A stretch of 40,939 nt of DNA, from assembly GCA_019116945.1 (NCBI GenBank), contig DXAR01000048.1, positions 1-40,939 on the forward strand, in the 5' to 3' direction. Source of the DNA: Candidatus Janibacter merdipullorum (GTDB lineage Bacteria > Actinomycetota > Actinomycetes > Actinomycetales > Dermatophilaceae). The translations under genes were made by a program, and so were the position numbers. The notes under the pieces were generated by a model. The model did not search any database and had not been told where the DNA came from. It saw only the letters and a list, made by a program, of their open reading frames with translations. Below, in pieces: positions 25,253 to 33,900 of the stretch; within the stretch, counting starts at the first letter, position 1, and each line of letters opens with the position of its first letter.

Positions 25253-25282
25253 GTCGCGCGAGCCAGCTCAGTCGCGCGAGCC
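25253..25282 (+). repeat. 18-bp tandem duplication at the convergent glycosyltransferase gene ends
   Basis: GTCGCGCGAGCC occurs at 25253-25264 and 25271-25282, an exact 12-base repeat with an 18-base period. The second copy covers the last codons of the minus-strand gene and the first lies just beyond its stop. It looks like a small slippage duplication. Confidence 0.6.
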
Positions 25283-26920
25283 GAGCACGGCGTCGTAGAC
25301 GGCGCGGTAGCGGTGGCCGTTGGCCTCCCAGGAGCGCTCGGTCTCGACCCAGGAGCGGCCGGCGGCGGCGAGGCGGGTGCGGCGTTCGGGGTCCTGCTCG
25401 AGCTCGCCGAGGGCCGCGGCCAGGGCGCGGGCGTCACCGGCAGGGAAGGACTCGCCGCGCGCGCCGTCACCCGTGATCTCGGTGAGGGCCGGGAGGTCGG
25501 AGACGAGGACCGGCAGCCCGGCGGCCATCGCCTCGAAGGGCTTGAGCGGCGTGACGAGCCGTGCCGCCTGCTCGTCGACCCGCGGGACGACGAAGACGTC
25601 GAGGAGGGCGTAGTGGTCGAGCACCTCGTCGTGGGGGACCCGGCCGGTGAGGACGACGGCATCACCGGCACCGACCGCGGCGGCGTGCGCCTCGACCTCC
25701 GTCCGGCGGGTGCCGTCGCCGACGATGAGGGCGACGGCGTCGACTCCCTGCTCACGCAGGGCCATCGCCGCGTCGACGAGGTACTCCTGCCCCTCGCGGT
25801 AGTGGTCGAGGTTGGAGACGTAGCCGAAGACGAATCGCCCGGCGAGACCGTACTGCTCGACGAGGTCCTCGCGGCGCGGCCGCGGGGCGAAAGCGCTCGC
25901 GTCGACACCGTTGGGCACGACGTGGACGCGCTCGGCCGGCACGCCGCGCTCGACGATGTCCGCGCGCATGGACTCGCTGAGGGTGACGACGGCGTCGGCA
26001 GCGAGCATGCACCGGGTGTCCGTGTCCCTCCGGCGGTGGTAGGTCTCCGCGCTCTCGGCTCGCTCGACGTCCTGGGACCAGATCGCCTCGAAGAAGCCAC
26101 GCACCTCGTAGACCCACGGAATCCCGAGGGCCTCGGCGGCGGCACGCCCGACGAGCGCGGCCTCGTACCCGCGGGCGCCGGAGTGCACGTGGAGGAGGGC
26201 GGGGGCCTCCTCGGCGAGGGCCGGCACGAGGGCGGAGGCGTAGGCGTCGAGGTAGGCGTCGACGGTCTCCGCTCCGGGGACGTCGTCCCGGAGGAGGTGT
26301 CGGTGCCGGATGCCGTGCACCTCCTCGACCTCCGGAACGTCCTCACCGGGGAAGTCGAGGGCCGTGACGGCCACCGGCTCGATCCCCGCGTCCACCTGGG
26401 CCGAGAGGTTGTAGCGGGTGCGCACGGAGTACCCCGACTGCCGGTGGGGCAGAGCGATCTTCAGCAGGTGCGCTACGCGAAGGGGGGAGCTCCCCCCTTC
26501 GTCCCGGGGTAGGGGGGCGACGGCCGGGACGGTCGGGGTCCAGGCCGGGTCCGTCTCCAGCAGGCGACCCTCGAGCTGGGTGAGCACCGCCTCCAGCCGG
26601 GTCCGGGCGGGGCCGGCGATGCTCGGGGTCGCCCGGATCTGGGCGCGCGTGACCCTGGCCTGGAGGCTCGGCTCACCGGCCCGCGAGGCGCTCCGGCGGG
26701 CCTGGTCGAGGAACCCGGTGTCCCGGTCGAGGGCGTCGAGCTCGCGAGTGATGAGGGCGACGGCGCCGTCGTGGTCCCGGGCGGCGGTGAGCTCCTCGAG
26801 CCGGGAGGTGACCGCCGCGGCGCTCGCCCCGTCCGAGGCGGTCGGTCGGGGCCGCCAGCGCTGGAGGGTCAGGTAGGCCCGGCGGGCCAGGCCGCGCAGG
26901 AGGGTCTTGGGGTCGCGCAC
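25268..26920 (-). CDS. Family 4 (GT-B) glycosyltransferase
   Basis: A 550-residue protein. An N-terminal region of about 135 residues is basic at the very start (RRAYLTLQRWRPRP) and then helical, with no clear family. The GT-B N-domain runs about 150-340 (VAHLLKIALPHRQSGYSVRTRYN, LLHVHSGARGYEAALVG, WVYEVRGFFE). The C-domain includes VPNGVD, FVFGYVSNLDHYREG, ALIVGDGTR, VVLTGRVPHDEV and the donor-site motif PLKPFEAMAAGLPVLVSDLPALTEI. It is convergent with the two other glycosyltransferases and probably acts in the same surface-polymer pathway. Confidence 0.85.
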   Translation of the reverse strand: MRDPKTLLRGLARRAYLTLQRWRPRPTASDGASAAAVTSRLEELTAARDHDGAVALITRELDALDRDTGFLDQARRSASRAGEPSLQARVTRAQIRATPSIAGPARTRLEAVLTQLEGRLLETDPAWTPTVPAVAPLPRDEGGSSPLRVAHLLKIALPHRQSGYSVRTRYNLSAQVDAGIEPVAVTALDFPGEDVPEVEEVHGIRHRHLLRDDVPGAETVDAYLDAYASALVPALAEEAPALLHVHSGARGYEAALVGRAAAEALGIPWVYEVRGFFEAIWSQDVERAESAETYHRRRDTDTRCMLAADAVVTLSESMRADIVERGVPAERVHVVPNGVDASAFAPRPRREDLVEQYGLAGRFVFGYVSNLDHYREGQEYLVDAAMALREQGVDAVALIVGDGTRRTEVEAHAAAVGAGDAVVLTGRVPHDEVLDHYALLDVFVVPRVDEQAARLVTPLKPFEAMAAGLPVLVSDLPALTEITGDGARGESFPAGDARALAAALGELEQDPERRTRLAAAGRSWVETERSWEANGHRYRAVYDAVLGSRD

Positions 26921-26992
26921 GCGGTGCAGCCTAGTTCGTCAGGAGGGCCGAATCGCGGCTCCACGCCCGCACGGCAAGGGAGCCCAGAGGGG

Positions 26993-28501
26993 TCAGGAGG
27001 TCGACTGCTGCGACTGTCCGCCGCGGGTGCGGCGACGGTTGCGCCGACGGCGGGGGCGGCCCTCGCCGGAGCCGGACTCGCCCTTCGTCTGGTCGCGACC
27101 GCCGCCGGAGCGGTTCCCGCCCGAGCGGCCACCACCGGAACGGCCGCCCTGACGACGGCCACCGGACTTGCCGGTCTCGCCCACGTCCTCGAGCTCCTCG
27201 GCGTCGAGGCCCTCGCGGGTGCGCTGCGAGCGGGGGAGGCGGCCCTTCGTCCCCTCGGGGATGTCGAGGTCGGTGAAGAGGTGCGGGCTCGAGGAGTAGG
27301 TCTCGATGGCCTCGGGGATGCCGAGGTCGAGCTGGCGGTTGATGACCGCCCACTTCGTCTCGTCGTCCCAGTCGACGAAGGTCACCGCGATGCCGGTGTT
27401 GCCCGCGCGGCCGGTGCGCCCGATGCGGTGGACGTAGGTCTTCTCGTCGTCGGGGCACTGGTAGTTGATGACGTGCGTGACATTGGTGACGTCGATGCCT
27501 CGGGCGGCGACGTCGGTGGCGACGAGGACGTCGACCTTGCCGTTGCGGAAGGCGCGCAGCGCCTGCTCGCGCGCGCCCTGCCCGAGGTCGCCGTGGATCG
27601 ACGCGGCTGCGAAGCCCCGGTCGACGAGCTCGTCGGCCACCTTGGCCGCGGTGCGCTTGGTGCGCGAGAAGATGATCGTCAGCCCGCGCCCCTTCGCCTG
27701 GAGGATGCGCGCGACCATCTCGACCTTGTCCATCGCGTGCGCGCGGTAGACGAACTGCTCGGTGGCCTTGACGGTGTGGCTGTCCTGCTCGCCGTCCTCG
27801 CTCATCGCACGGATGTGCGTCGGCTGCGTCATGTAGCGGCGCGCGAGCGCGACGATCGCGCCCGGCATCGTCGCGGAGAAGAGCATCGTGTGCCGCGTCG
27901 GCGCGGTCATCGCCATGATCTTCTCGACGTCGGGGAGGAAGCCGAGGTCGAGCATCTCGTCGGCCTCGTCGAGGACGACGGTCTTGGCCGCGGAGAGGTC
28001 GAGGTGCTTCTGCTGGGCCAGGTCGATGAGCCGGCCGGGGGTGCCGACGACGACGTGCACGCCCTTCTTCAGCGCCTCGATCTGCGGCTCGTAGGCACGA
28101 CCGCCGTAGACGGTGAGGACCGAGATGCCGAGGCGCTTCCCGGCCCGCTCGAGGTCGGCAGCGACCTGGCCGGCGAGCTCGCGGGTCGGGGCGACGGCGA
28201 GGGCCTGCGGGCGGGGGTCGTCGGAGTCGACGTCGATGCGGTTGAGCATCGGGACGCCGAAGCCGAGCGTCTTGCCGGTGCCGGTCTTGGCCTGGCCGAT
28301 GATGTCGTGGCCGTCGAGCGCGACGGGGAGCGTCATCGCCTGGATGGGGAAGGGGTGGATGATCCCGGCATCGGCGAGGGCGCCGACGATCTCCGGGTGG
28401 ACGGAGAAGTCGGCGAAGGTCTGCTGGGCCGCCTCGGGGGCGGTGCCCTCGACGTCGGGCGTGGCCTGGACGTCGTCGGGCGTGGTGGAGGTCTCGGACA
28501 T
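26993..28501 (-). CDS. DEAD-box RNA helicase RhlE/DeaD type with RGG-rich tail
   Basis: ATG at 28501 gives 502 residues; the open frame upstream of it lacks helicase similarity. Helicase motifs in order: Q motif (FADF...PFPIQ), motif I AKTGTGKT, Ia PTRELA, II DEAD, III SAT, IV IIFSRTKRTA, V VATDVAARGIDV, VI HRIGRTGRAG. The last 70 residues form a Gly/Arg/Ser-rich RGG-type tail (GGRRQGGRSGGG and similar), expected to bind RNA and to be disordered. Actinobacterial relatives act in rRNA processing, RNA decay and cold adaptation. The position near orphan ParA, a ferritin-like gene and TetR-DUF3107 resembles Rv3211. Confidence 0.93.
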   Translation of the reverse strand: MSETSTTPDDVQATPDVEGTAPEAAQQTFADFSVHPEIVGALADAGIIHPFPIQAMTLPVALDGHDIIGQAKTGTGKTLGFGVPMLNRIDVDSDDPRPQALAVAPTRELAGQVAADLERAGKRLGISVLTVYGGRAYEPQIEALKKGVHVVVGTPGRLIDLAQQKHLDLSAAKTVVLDEADEMLDLGFLPDVEKIMAMTAPTRHTMLFSATMPGAIVALARRYMTQPTHIRAMSEDGEQDSHTVKATEQFVYRAHAMDKVEMVARILQAKGRGLTIIFSRTKRTAAKVADELVDRGFAAASIHGDLGQGAREQALRAFRNGKVDVLVATDVAARGIDVTNVTHVINYQCPDDEKTYVHRIGRTGRAGNTGIAVTFVDWDDETKWAVINRQLDLGIPEAIETYSSSPHLFTDLDIPEGTKGRLPRSQRTREGLDAEELEDVGETGKSGGRRQGGRSGGGRSGGNRSGGGRDQTKGESGSGEGRPRRRRNRRRTRGGQSQQSTS

Positions 28502-28713
28502 GCGTCTCTCGATCAGCGTGGGCGGCGGACTGCGCCGCGTGATGGGACGGGCCGATCGGAGGTCAGTCAAGCGGTCTGCCACACGTGGGGCGACCGCGCC
28601 GGACGTCTCGTCCAGCCGGAAAGGATGCCGACCGGGCACCGCTGGTCACCACCATGGTACCCGCCGGGCGCCGCTGCGGACGCCACCCCCGGGCGGAGCA
28701 CTAGGCTGCGGCC

Positions 28714-29415
28714 ATGAGCGAGCAGGCATCCCCGTCGTCCGGCACGCCCCTCGGGGACCGCGAGCGCGAGGGCACGATCGACCTCCTCGGCGCCATCGCC
28801 TACGGCGCGATCTCGGGCTTCAGCCGGATGGCGGCCGACTCCGAGATGGCCCGCGACCTCGAGCTCAAGCGGGCGCTCGCGGGGATGGCGGTCAAGGAGT
28901 TCCACAACCACGAGCTCCTCGCCGACCACATCGTCGACCTCGGCGGCGAGCCCAATGCGGCCATGGTGCCCTTCAAGAGCGCCTTCGAGGTCTTCCACGA
29001 GCGGACGAGGCCGCGCGACCTCCTCGAGGGCCTCGTCAAGGCCTACATCGGCGACGGGATCGCGACCGACTTCTACATCGAGATCAGCCGGTACGTCGAG
29101 CCGGAGTCGCGGGCGATCATCGCCCGGGCCAGCAGCGACCACCGGGACGTCGACACGATCGTCAAGGCCGTCCGGGCCGGGATCGCCGAGGACTCCCGGC
29201 GCGCCGGACCCCTGGCCCTGTGGGGCCGGCGCCTCGTCGGCGAGGCGCTGACCCAGGGGCAGGTCGTCGCCGGCGAGCGCGAGGCGCTGAGCGAGCTCGT
29301 CCTCGGCCTGAGCCACGACCGGCCGGGCGCCACCCTGGAGGAGGTCGGCCAACTCATGCAGCGGCTCACCGACCGCCACCAGCTGCGCATGGGGCGCCTC
29401 GGCCTCGCTGCCTGA
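28714..29415 (+). CDS. Ferritin-like four-helix protein (Rv3210c-like)
   Basis: A 233-residue helical protein with ferritin-like/MiaE-like features: GAIAYGAISGFSRMAADSEMA, VKEFHNHELLADHI with E and H residues suited to metal binding, and DFYIEISRY. The function in this family is unknown; a diiron or structural role is possible. It is transcribed divergently from rhlE with a 212-base intergenic region, in a position equivalent to Rv3210c of M. tuberculosis. ATG 28714 was chosen as the first start after the divergent promoter region. Confidence 0.8.
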   Translation: MSEQASPSSGTPLGDREREGTIDLLGAIAYGAISGFSRMAADSEMARDLELKRALAGMAVKEFHNHELLADHIVDLGGEPNAAMVPFKSAFEVFHERTRPRDLLEGLVKAYIGDGIATDFYIEISRYVEPESRAIIARASSDHRDVDTIVKAVRAGIAEDSRRAGPLALWGRRLVGEALTQGQVVAGEREALSELVLGLSHDRPGATLEEVGQLMQRLTDRHQLRMGRLGLAA

Positions 29416-29436
29416 CCCGCGTCCCACACGGCACGA

Positions 29437-29477
29437 CGAAGGGGAGGCCCCGCCGCAGCGGCGGGGCCTCCCCTTCG
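29437..29477. terminator. Perfect 20-bp stem bidirectional terminator
   Basis: CGAAGGGGAGGCCCCGCCGC (29437-29456) pairs with its complement (29458-29477) around a single A. It lies between the ferritin-like gene stop (29415) and the stop of the convergent GlsB-type gene (29487). The outer ends consist of the heptamer CGAAGGG/CCCTTCG that recurs through the window. Confidence 0.82.
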
Positions 29478-29486
29478 CGCTCGGTG

Positions 29487-29738
29487 TCAGGTCTGCTTGC
29501 GGCCGACGACCATGCCGTAGACGACGATGAGGACGGCCGCGGCGACGACGCCGACGACGACGGCGAGGAAGCTGAACTCCGTGCTCGTGCCGTTGACGAC
29601 GGAGGAGCCGATGAGGGCGCCGAGGACGCCGAGGATGACCGTGACGAGCGTCGAGATGCTCTGCTTACCGGGCAGGACCAGACGAGCCAGGGCGCCGATG
29701 ATGGCGCCGATGACGACGGTGACGATGATCGTCCACAC
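29487..29738 (-). CDS. GlsB/YeaQ/YmgE-family small membrane protein
   Basis: An 83-residue protein with three transmembrane segments (VTVVIGAIIGALARLVLPG, STLVTVILGVLGALIGSSVV, FLAVVVGVVAAAVLIVVYG) and the GxxxG-rich pattern of the transglycosylase-associated (GlsB/YeaQ/YmgE) stress family. The role is unknown, often tied to envelope stress. GTG start at 29738 has AAGGAG nine bases upstream. A palindrome GTGATCAC lies between that ribosome site and the start, and again 64 bases upstream. Confidence 0.88.
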   Translation of the reverse strand: MWTIIVTVVIGAIIGALARLVLPGKQSISTLVTVILGVLGALIGSSVVNGTSTEFSFLAVVVGVVAAAVLIVVYGMVVGRKQT

Positions 29739-29740
29739 GG

Positions 29741-29810
29741 GTGATCACTCCTTCTGCGTCCGACGGGGGAGAGCGGACGCGCTCAGAGCCCGGTGGGCTC
29801 CGTGATCACT
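29741..29810 (-). promoter_or_regulatory. Two GTGATCAC palindromes at the GlsB-type gene
   Basis: GTGATCAC occurs at 29741-29748, overlapping the ribosome site region, and at 29802-29809, both followed by T on the plus strand. The pair brackets the expected promoter and start of the GlsB-type gene. Two copies of one 8-bp palindrome 61 bases apart suggest a regulator binding as a pair of dimers. Confidence 0.45.
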
Positions 29811-29883
29811 GTAGGCCTCTGTGGCGTGTGGTGCGGGTGTGACGACACCCGGACAGCCGAATCGTGACCGGCTCGAGCGGAGG

Positions 29884-30102
29884 TCAGGCGCCGAAGCCGA
29901 CGCGACCACGCGTCGGCTCACCGACCTCGACGTAGCCCAGGGCACCGGCGGGGACCATGACGCGGCGGCCCTTGTCGTCGGTGAGGACGAGCGATCCGCC
30001 CTCGAGGGCCGACGCGAACGCAGCCTCGATCTCGTCCTCGGTGCCGCTCGCGTCGAGCACGATCTCTCGGGCGACGTTCTGGATGCCGATCTTGACCTCC
30101 AC
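29884..30102 (-). CDS. DUF3107 protein (TB9.4-like)
   Basis: A 72-residue protein with the conserved family pattern: EVKIGIQNVAREIVLDASG, then a short acidic helix (EDEIEAAFASALEGG), SLVLTDDKGRRVMVPAGALGYVEVG and a RRVGFG-like end. I chose GTG 30102 because GGAGG lies seven bases before it; GTG 30108 is too close to that site. It follows the TetR gene on the same strand (43 bases), as Rv3208A follows Rv3208 in mycobacteria. Function unknown. Confidence 0.88.
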   Translation of the reverse strand: MEVKIGIQNVAREIVLDASGTEDEIEAAFASALEGGSLVLTDDKGRRVMVPAGALGYVEVGEPTRGRVGFGA

Positions 30103-30145
30103 GGTCACTCCTCCGCTCTCGGGGCTGGTGTCGCCTCCCATCGTG

Positions 30146-30799
30146 TCACTCGGCCGCCGCGTCGCCCCGGTCGGGGTCGCCCATGCGGTTGACCGGGAAG
30201 GACCCGATGCCGCGCCAGGCGAGGTGACCGGCGGCCTGCGCCGCGACCTCCTGGGGGAAGTCCTCGCCGTGGGCGAGCCAGGTACGGGCCATGACCTGGG
30301 CCGCACCGGACATCGCCAGGCCGAGCATCTCGGCGAGCTCTCGCGGCAGGGTCGTGTCCTGCATGATCCGCAGCGCGATGGCATCTCCGAGCTGGGCCTC
30401 GAGCGCATCGAGGCGGTGGCGGACCTGCGGGTCGTTGGTGAGGTCGGACTCGTAGATGAGGCGGAAGGCGCCGCCCTCGTCCGCGACGAACGAGAAGAAG
30501 GCGCGGACGGTCGCGTAGACGCGCTCCTCGTGGTCGTCGCTGGACTCGAGCGCCTGGAGGACGAGCTTCTCGAGGGTGTCGCACTGGGCGTCGAGGAGGG
30601 CGAGGTAGAGGTCGAGCTTGCCGGGGAAGTGCTGGTAGAGCACCGGCTTCGAGACGCCCGCCTGGTCGGCGATGTCCTCCATCGCGGCCTGGTGGTAGCC
30701 CTTGGAGACGAAGACGCCGAGAGCCGCCTCGAGCAGCTGGGCGCGGCGCTGGGCCCGCGGCATCCGCTGGACGCGGGTGCCGGTCGAGGAGGAGCTCAT
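30146..30799 (-). CDS. TetR-family transcriptional regulator
   Basis: A 217-residue TetR protein. The N-terminal helix-turn-helix (MEDIADQAGVSKPVLYQHFPGK) is intact and is followed by an all-helical ligand and dimer domain (to about residue 190). ATG 30799 has AAGGA at a good distance; the open frame upstream of it has no family match. It lies head-to-head with adnA and upstream of DUF3107, an arrangement conserved with Rv3208/Rv3208A. The ligand is unknown. A 12-bp palindrome TACCC-ac-GGGTA (30851-30862) in the shared intergenic region is a likely operator. Confidence 0.9.
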   Translation of the reverse strand: MSSSSTGTRVQRMPRAQRRAQLLEAALGVFVSKGYHQAAMEDIADQAGVSKPVLYQHFPGKLDLYLALLDAQCDTLEKLVLQALESSDDHEERVYATVRAFFSFVADEGGAFRLIYESDLTNDPQVRHRLDALEAQLGDAIALRIMQDTTLPRELAEMLGLAMSGAAQVMARTWLAHGEDFPQEVAAQAAGHLAWRGIGSFPVNRMGDPDRGDAAAE

Positions 30800-30850
30800 G
30801 GTCTGTCCTTCGAGGAGAGTGCAGTCGTCGTGGTGTGGATCACGCGATCT

Positions 30851-30862
30851 TACCCACGGGTA
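30851..30862. promoter_or_regulatory. TACCC-ac-GGGTA palindrome, candidate TetR operator
   Basis: A perfect 5+2+5 palindrome sits in the 128-base region between the divergent TetR gene (start 30799) and adnA (start 30928). TetR proteins usually bind short palindromes in their own promoter region, and no other palindrome of this length was seen there. Confidence 0.5.
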
Positions 30863-30927
30863 CACGTCGGCCCGCACGAGGCCCGCTCGTGGTGACCGCT
30901 GTCGGGGGTCGGTGATGGGATGTCCTC

Positions 30928-33900
30928 GTGGCAGCACAGACCCCCTTCGTCCAGCTCCGCCCGCCGACCTCGGCCGGGGCGGAGGCCACGCTGGTGCCCG
31001 ACGAGGACCAGGTTGCTGCGATCGCCGCGCGTGGCGATCTCGTCCGGATCCTCGGCGGCCCGGGGACGGGCAAGACGCGCGTCGCCGTCGCGAGCGTCCT
31101 CGACCGCATCGCCCGGGAGGAGTGTGCGCCCGAGGAGATCGTCCTCGTGTCCGCGACCCGCCTGGGGGCCGCCGCCGCCCGGGACGCCGTCACCGCCGGC
31201 CTGCCCGGGGCGACGACGGAGCCGTTGGCGCGCACCATGCAGTCCCTCGGCTTCGCGGTGCTGCGCCAGCAGGCGGCGTTGCGCGGGGAGCCGACTCCTC
31301 GCCTCCTCTCCGGCGCCGACCAGGACGTCGTCCTCGGCGAGCTCCTCGCCGGCCACCGCGAGGGCGGGGACGGGCCGGTCTGGCCCGAGGACCTCGAGCT
31401 GGCGCTGCCGACCCGGGGCTTCCGCGAGGAGCTGCGCGACCTCCTCATGCGGGCCATCGAGCACGGGGTCACGCCGGACGTCCTCGCGAGGCTGGGCGTG
31501 GAGCACGGGCGACCCGAGTGGAGCGCCGCCGCGCAGGTGGCCCGCGAGTACGACGAGGTCACCGCGCTCTCGCGACCGGGGGCCTTCGACCCTGCGTGGG
31601 TCCTCACGGCCGCCGCCGAGCTCCTCGAGGGGGACGAGCAGGCGCGCGAGCGGGTGCGCAGTGGGACCCGCACCGTCGTCGTCGACGACGCCCAGGAGCT
31701 GACCGCCCCGGCCGCGCGGCTCCTCCGGGCCCTCACCGGGGAGGGCATCGACCTCGTGCTCGTCGGCGACCCGGACGCCACCGTGCAGGGCTTCCGCGGA
31801 GCCGACCCGCGACACCTCGTCGAGGACTGGCCCGGACGGGAGGGGCCCACGCTCGTCCTCGGCCACGGCCACCGCCTCCCGGAGTCCGTCCACTCGGCGG
31901 TCTCGCGGGTCACGCCGCGGATCGCTGCTCTCGGAGGAGGGCTCCAGCGTCGGGCGGCCCCGGCCGCGCCGGGGGGTGCCGTCGCCGCCCACGTGCTCCA
32001 CTCGGGTGCCCAGGAGGCGGCCTTCATCGCCCACGAGCTGCGCGCCGCGCACCTGCTCCACGGGGTGCCCTGGCGGCAGCTGGCGGTGATCGTCCGCGGC
32101 GCGGCCCGGCAGGCGACGCTGCGGCGCGTCCTCGCCTCGCGCGGTGTCCCGGTCCTCGGCGACGCCCACCGGGTGCCGGTCCGGGACGAGCCGGCCGCCC
32201 GCCCGCTGCTGCAGCTGCTCGGCCTCGTCATCGACCTCGCCCGCGGGGAGGTCGACGCCCTCGAGGCCACCGAGGTCACCGACCTGCTCACGAGCCCGCT
32301 CTTCGGCGCCGACACGGTCACCGTGCGGCGGCTCCGGCGGACCTTGCGCCGTGAGGAGCTCTCGGCCGGCGGGACCCGGACGAGCGACGAGCTCCTCGGC
32401 GCGCTGGCCCTCGACCCCGAGCGGCTGCTCCACCTCGGCGACGACGCGGCCCCGCTGCACCGGTTGGCGACCGTCATCGCCGGCGGTCTGGCGGCAGCCG
32501 TCACCTCCGAGGACGGGCGCGGCTGGGCTCCCGGCGTCTCGGCCGAGTCCGTCCTCTGGGAGGTGTGGCAGGCCGCGGGGGTGGCCGATGCGTGGCGGTC
32601 CACCGCGCTCGCCGGCGGCGCTGCCGGCGCCCGCGCCGACCGGGCGCTCGACGCCGTCGTCGCGCTCTTCGACGCCGCGGCCGCCCACCAGGACGCGCTG
32701 CCGGCATCGGGCCCCGATGCCTTCCTCGATGCCGTGGCCAGTCAGTCGGTGGCCGCCGACTCGCTCGCGGCCCGCAGTCCCGATCCCGACGCCGTGGCGC
32801 TCGTGACCCCGCAGACCGCGGCGGGACTCGAGTGGCACACCGTCGTCCTCGCCGGCGTCCAGGAGGGCGTCTGGCCCGACCTGCGCCTCCGCGGCTCCCT
32901 CCTCGGGTCCGAGCGCCTCGTCGACGTCGTCACCGGCCGTGACCGCACGGGGGTGGGCGCGGCGGCGGCCGTTCGCCACGACGAGACCCGGCTCTTCCAC
33001 GTCGCCCTCACCCGGGCGACCGAGCGGGTCCTCGTCACCGCGGTCGCTGCCGAGGACGAGCAGCCCTCGGTCTACCTGGACCTCGTCGACCCCCTCCCGG
33101 ACGATGTCGTGCGCCGCGAGCCGAGCGATGTCCCGCCCCCGCTCGACCTCACCGGGCTCGTCGCCCAGCTGCGCCAGCAGCTCGCGGAGCCGGACCCCGC
33201 GGCGGTCGCCCGGGCCGTCGCCCGCCTGGCCCACCTGGCGGCGGCCGGGGTGCCGGGGGCCTCCCCTTCGTCCTGGTGGGCCCTGCGGGACCTCACCGAC
33301 ATGCGGGCGGTCCGCGGACCGGAGGACCGGGTGGCCGTGAGCCCGTCCAAGGTGGCGCAGTTCGGCGAGTGCGGCCTGCGGTGGCTCCTCCAGTCCTCGG
33401 GCGGCGACGGGCCGAGGAGCGTGTCGATGGAGGTCGGCACGCTCATCCACGACATCGCCCACGAGCTCGGTGACGCGGGCGAGGAGGCCTTCCAGGCGGA
33501 GCTCGAGCGCCGCTGGCCGGAGCTCGGCATGGCACCCGGGTGGGTCACCGACCAGAAGCGGGAGCGCGCCCGCACCATGGCCCACTGGCTCGCCCAGTAC
33601 CACCTGCGCGCCGCCTCGGAGGGGTGGCGCCCGGTCGCGACCGAGGAGGGCTTCCGCGTCGAGATCGGGCGAGCGGTGCTGCGCGGCAATGTTGACCGGC
33701 TCGAGGCCGACGAGGACGGACGCCTGCGGGTCATCGACTACAAGACCGGTGCGAGCGCACCGACGGCCGCGGAGCTCGCCGAGCACCCGCAGCTCGGGTC
33801 CTACCAGGTGGCCATCGCCGAGGGAGGCTTCGCGGAGCACGGCACCGACGGGGCCGGCGCCGCTCTCGTCCACCTCGGCCGGGCCCGCACCTCGCGCAAT

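Noticed and set aside
27001-27180. DNA repeat array in the rhlE 3' end
   Set aside because: The repetition comes from codons of the Gly/Arg/Ser-rich protein tail, not from an independent repeat element.
29884-30408. Longer version of the DUF3107 frame
   Set aside because: It overlaps the TetR gene and only the last 72 residues match the family. The ribosome site supports GTG 30102.
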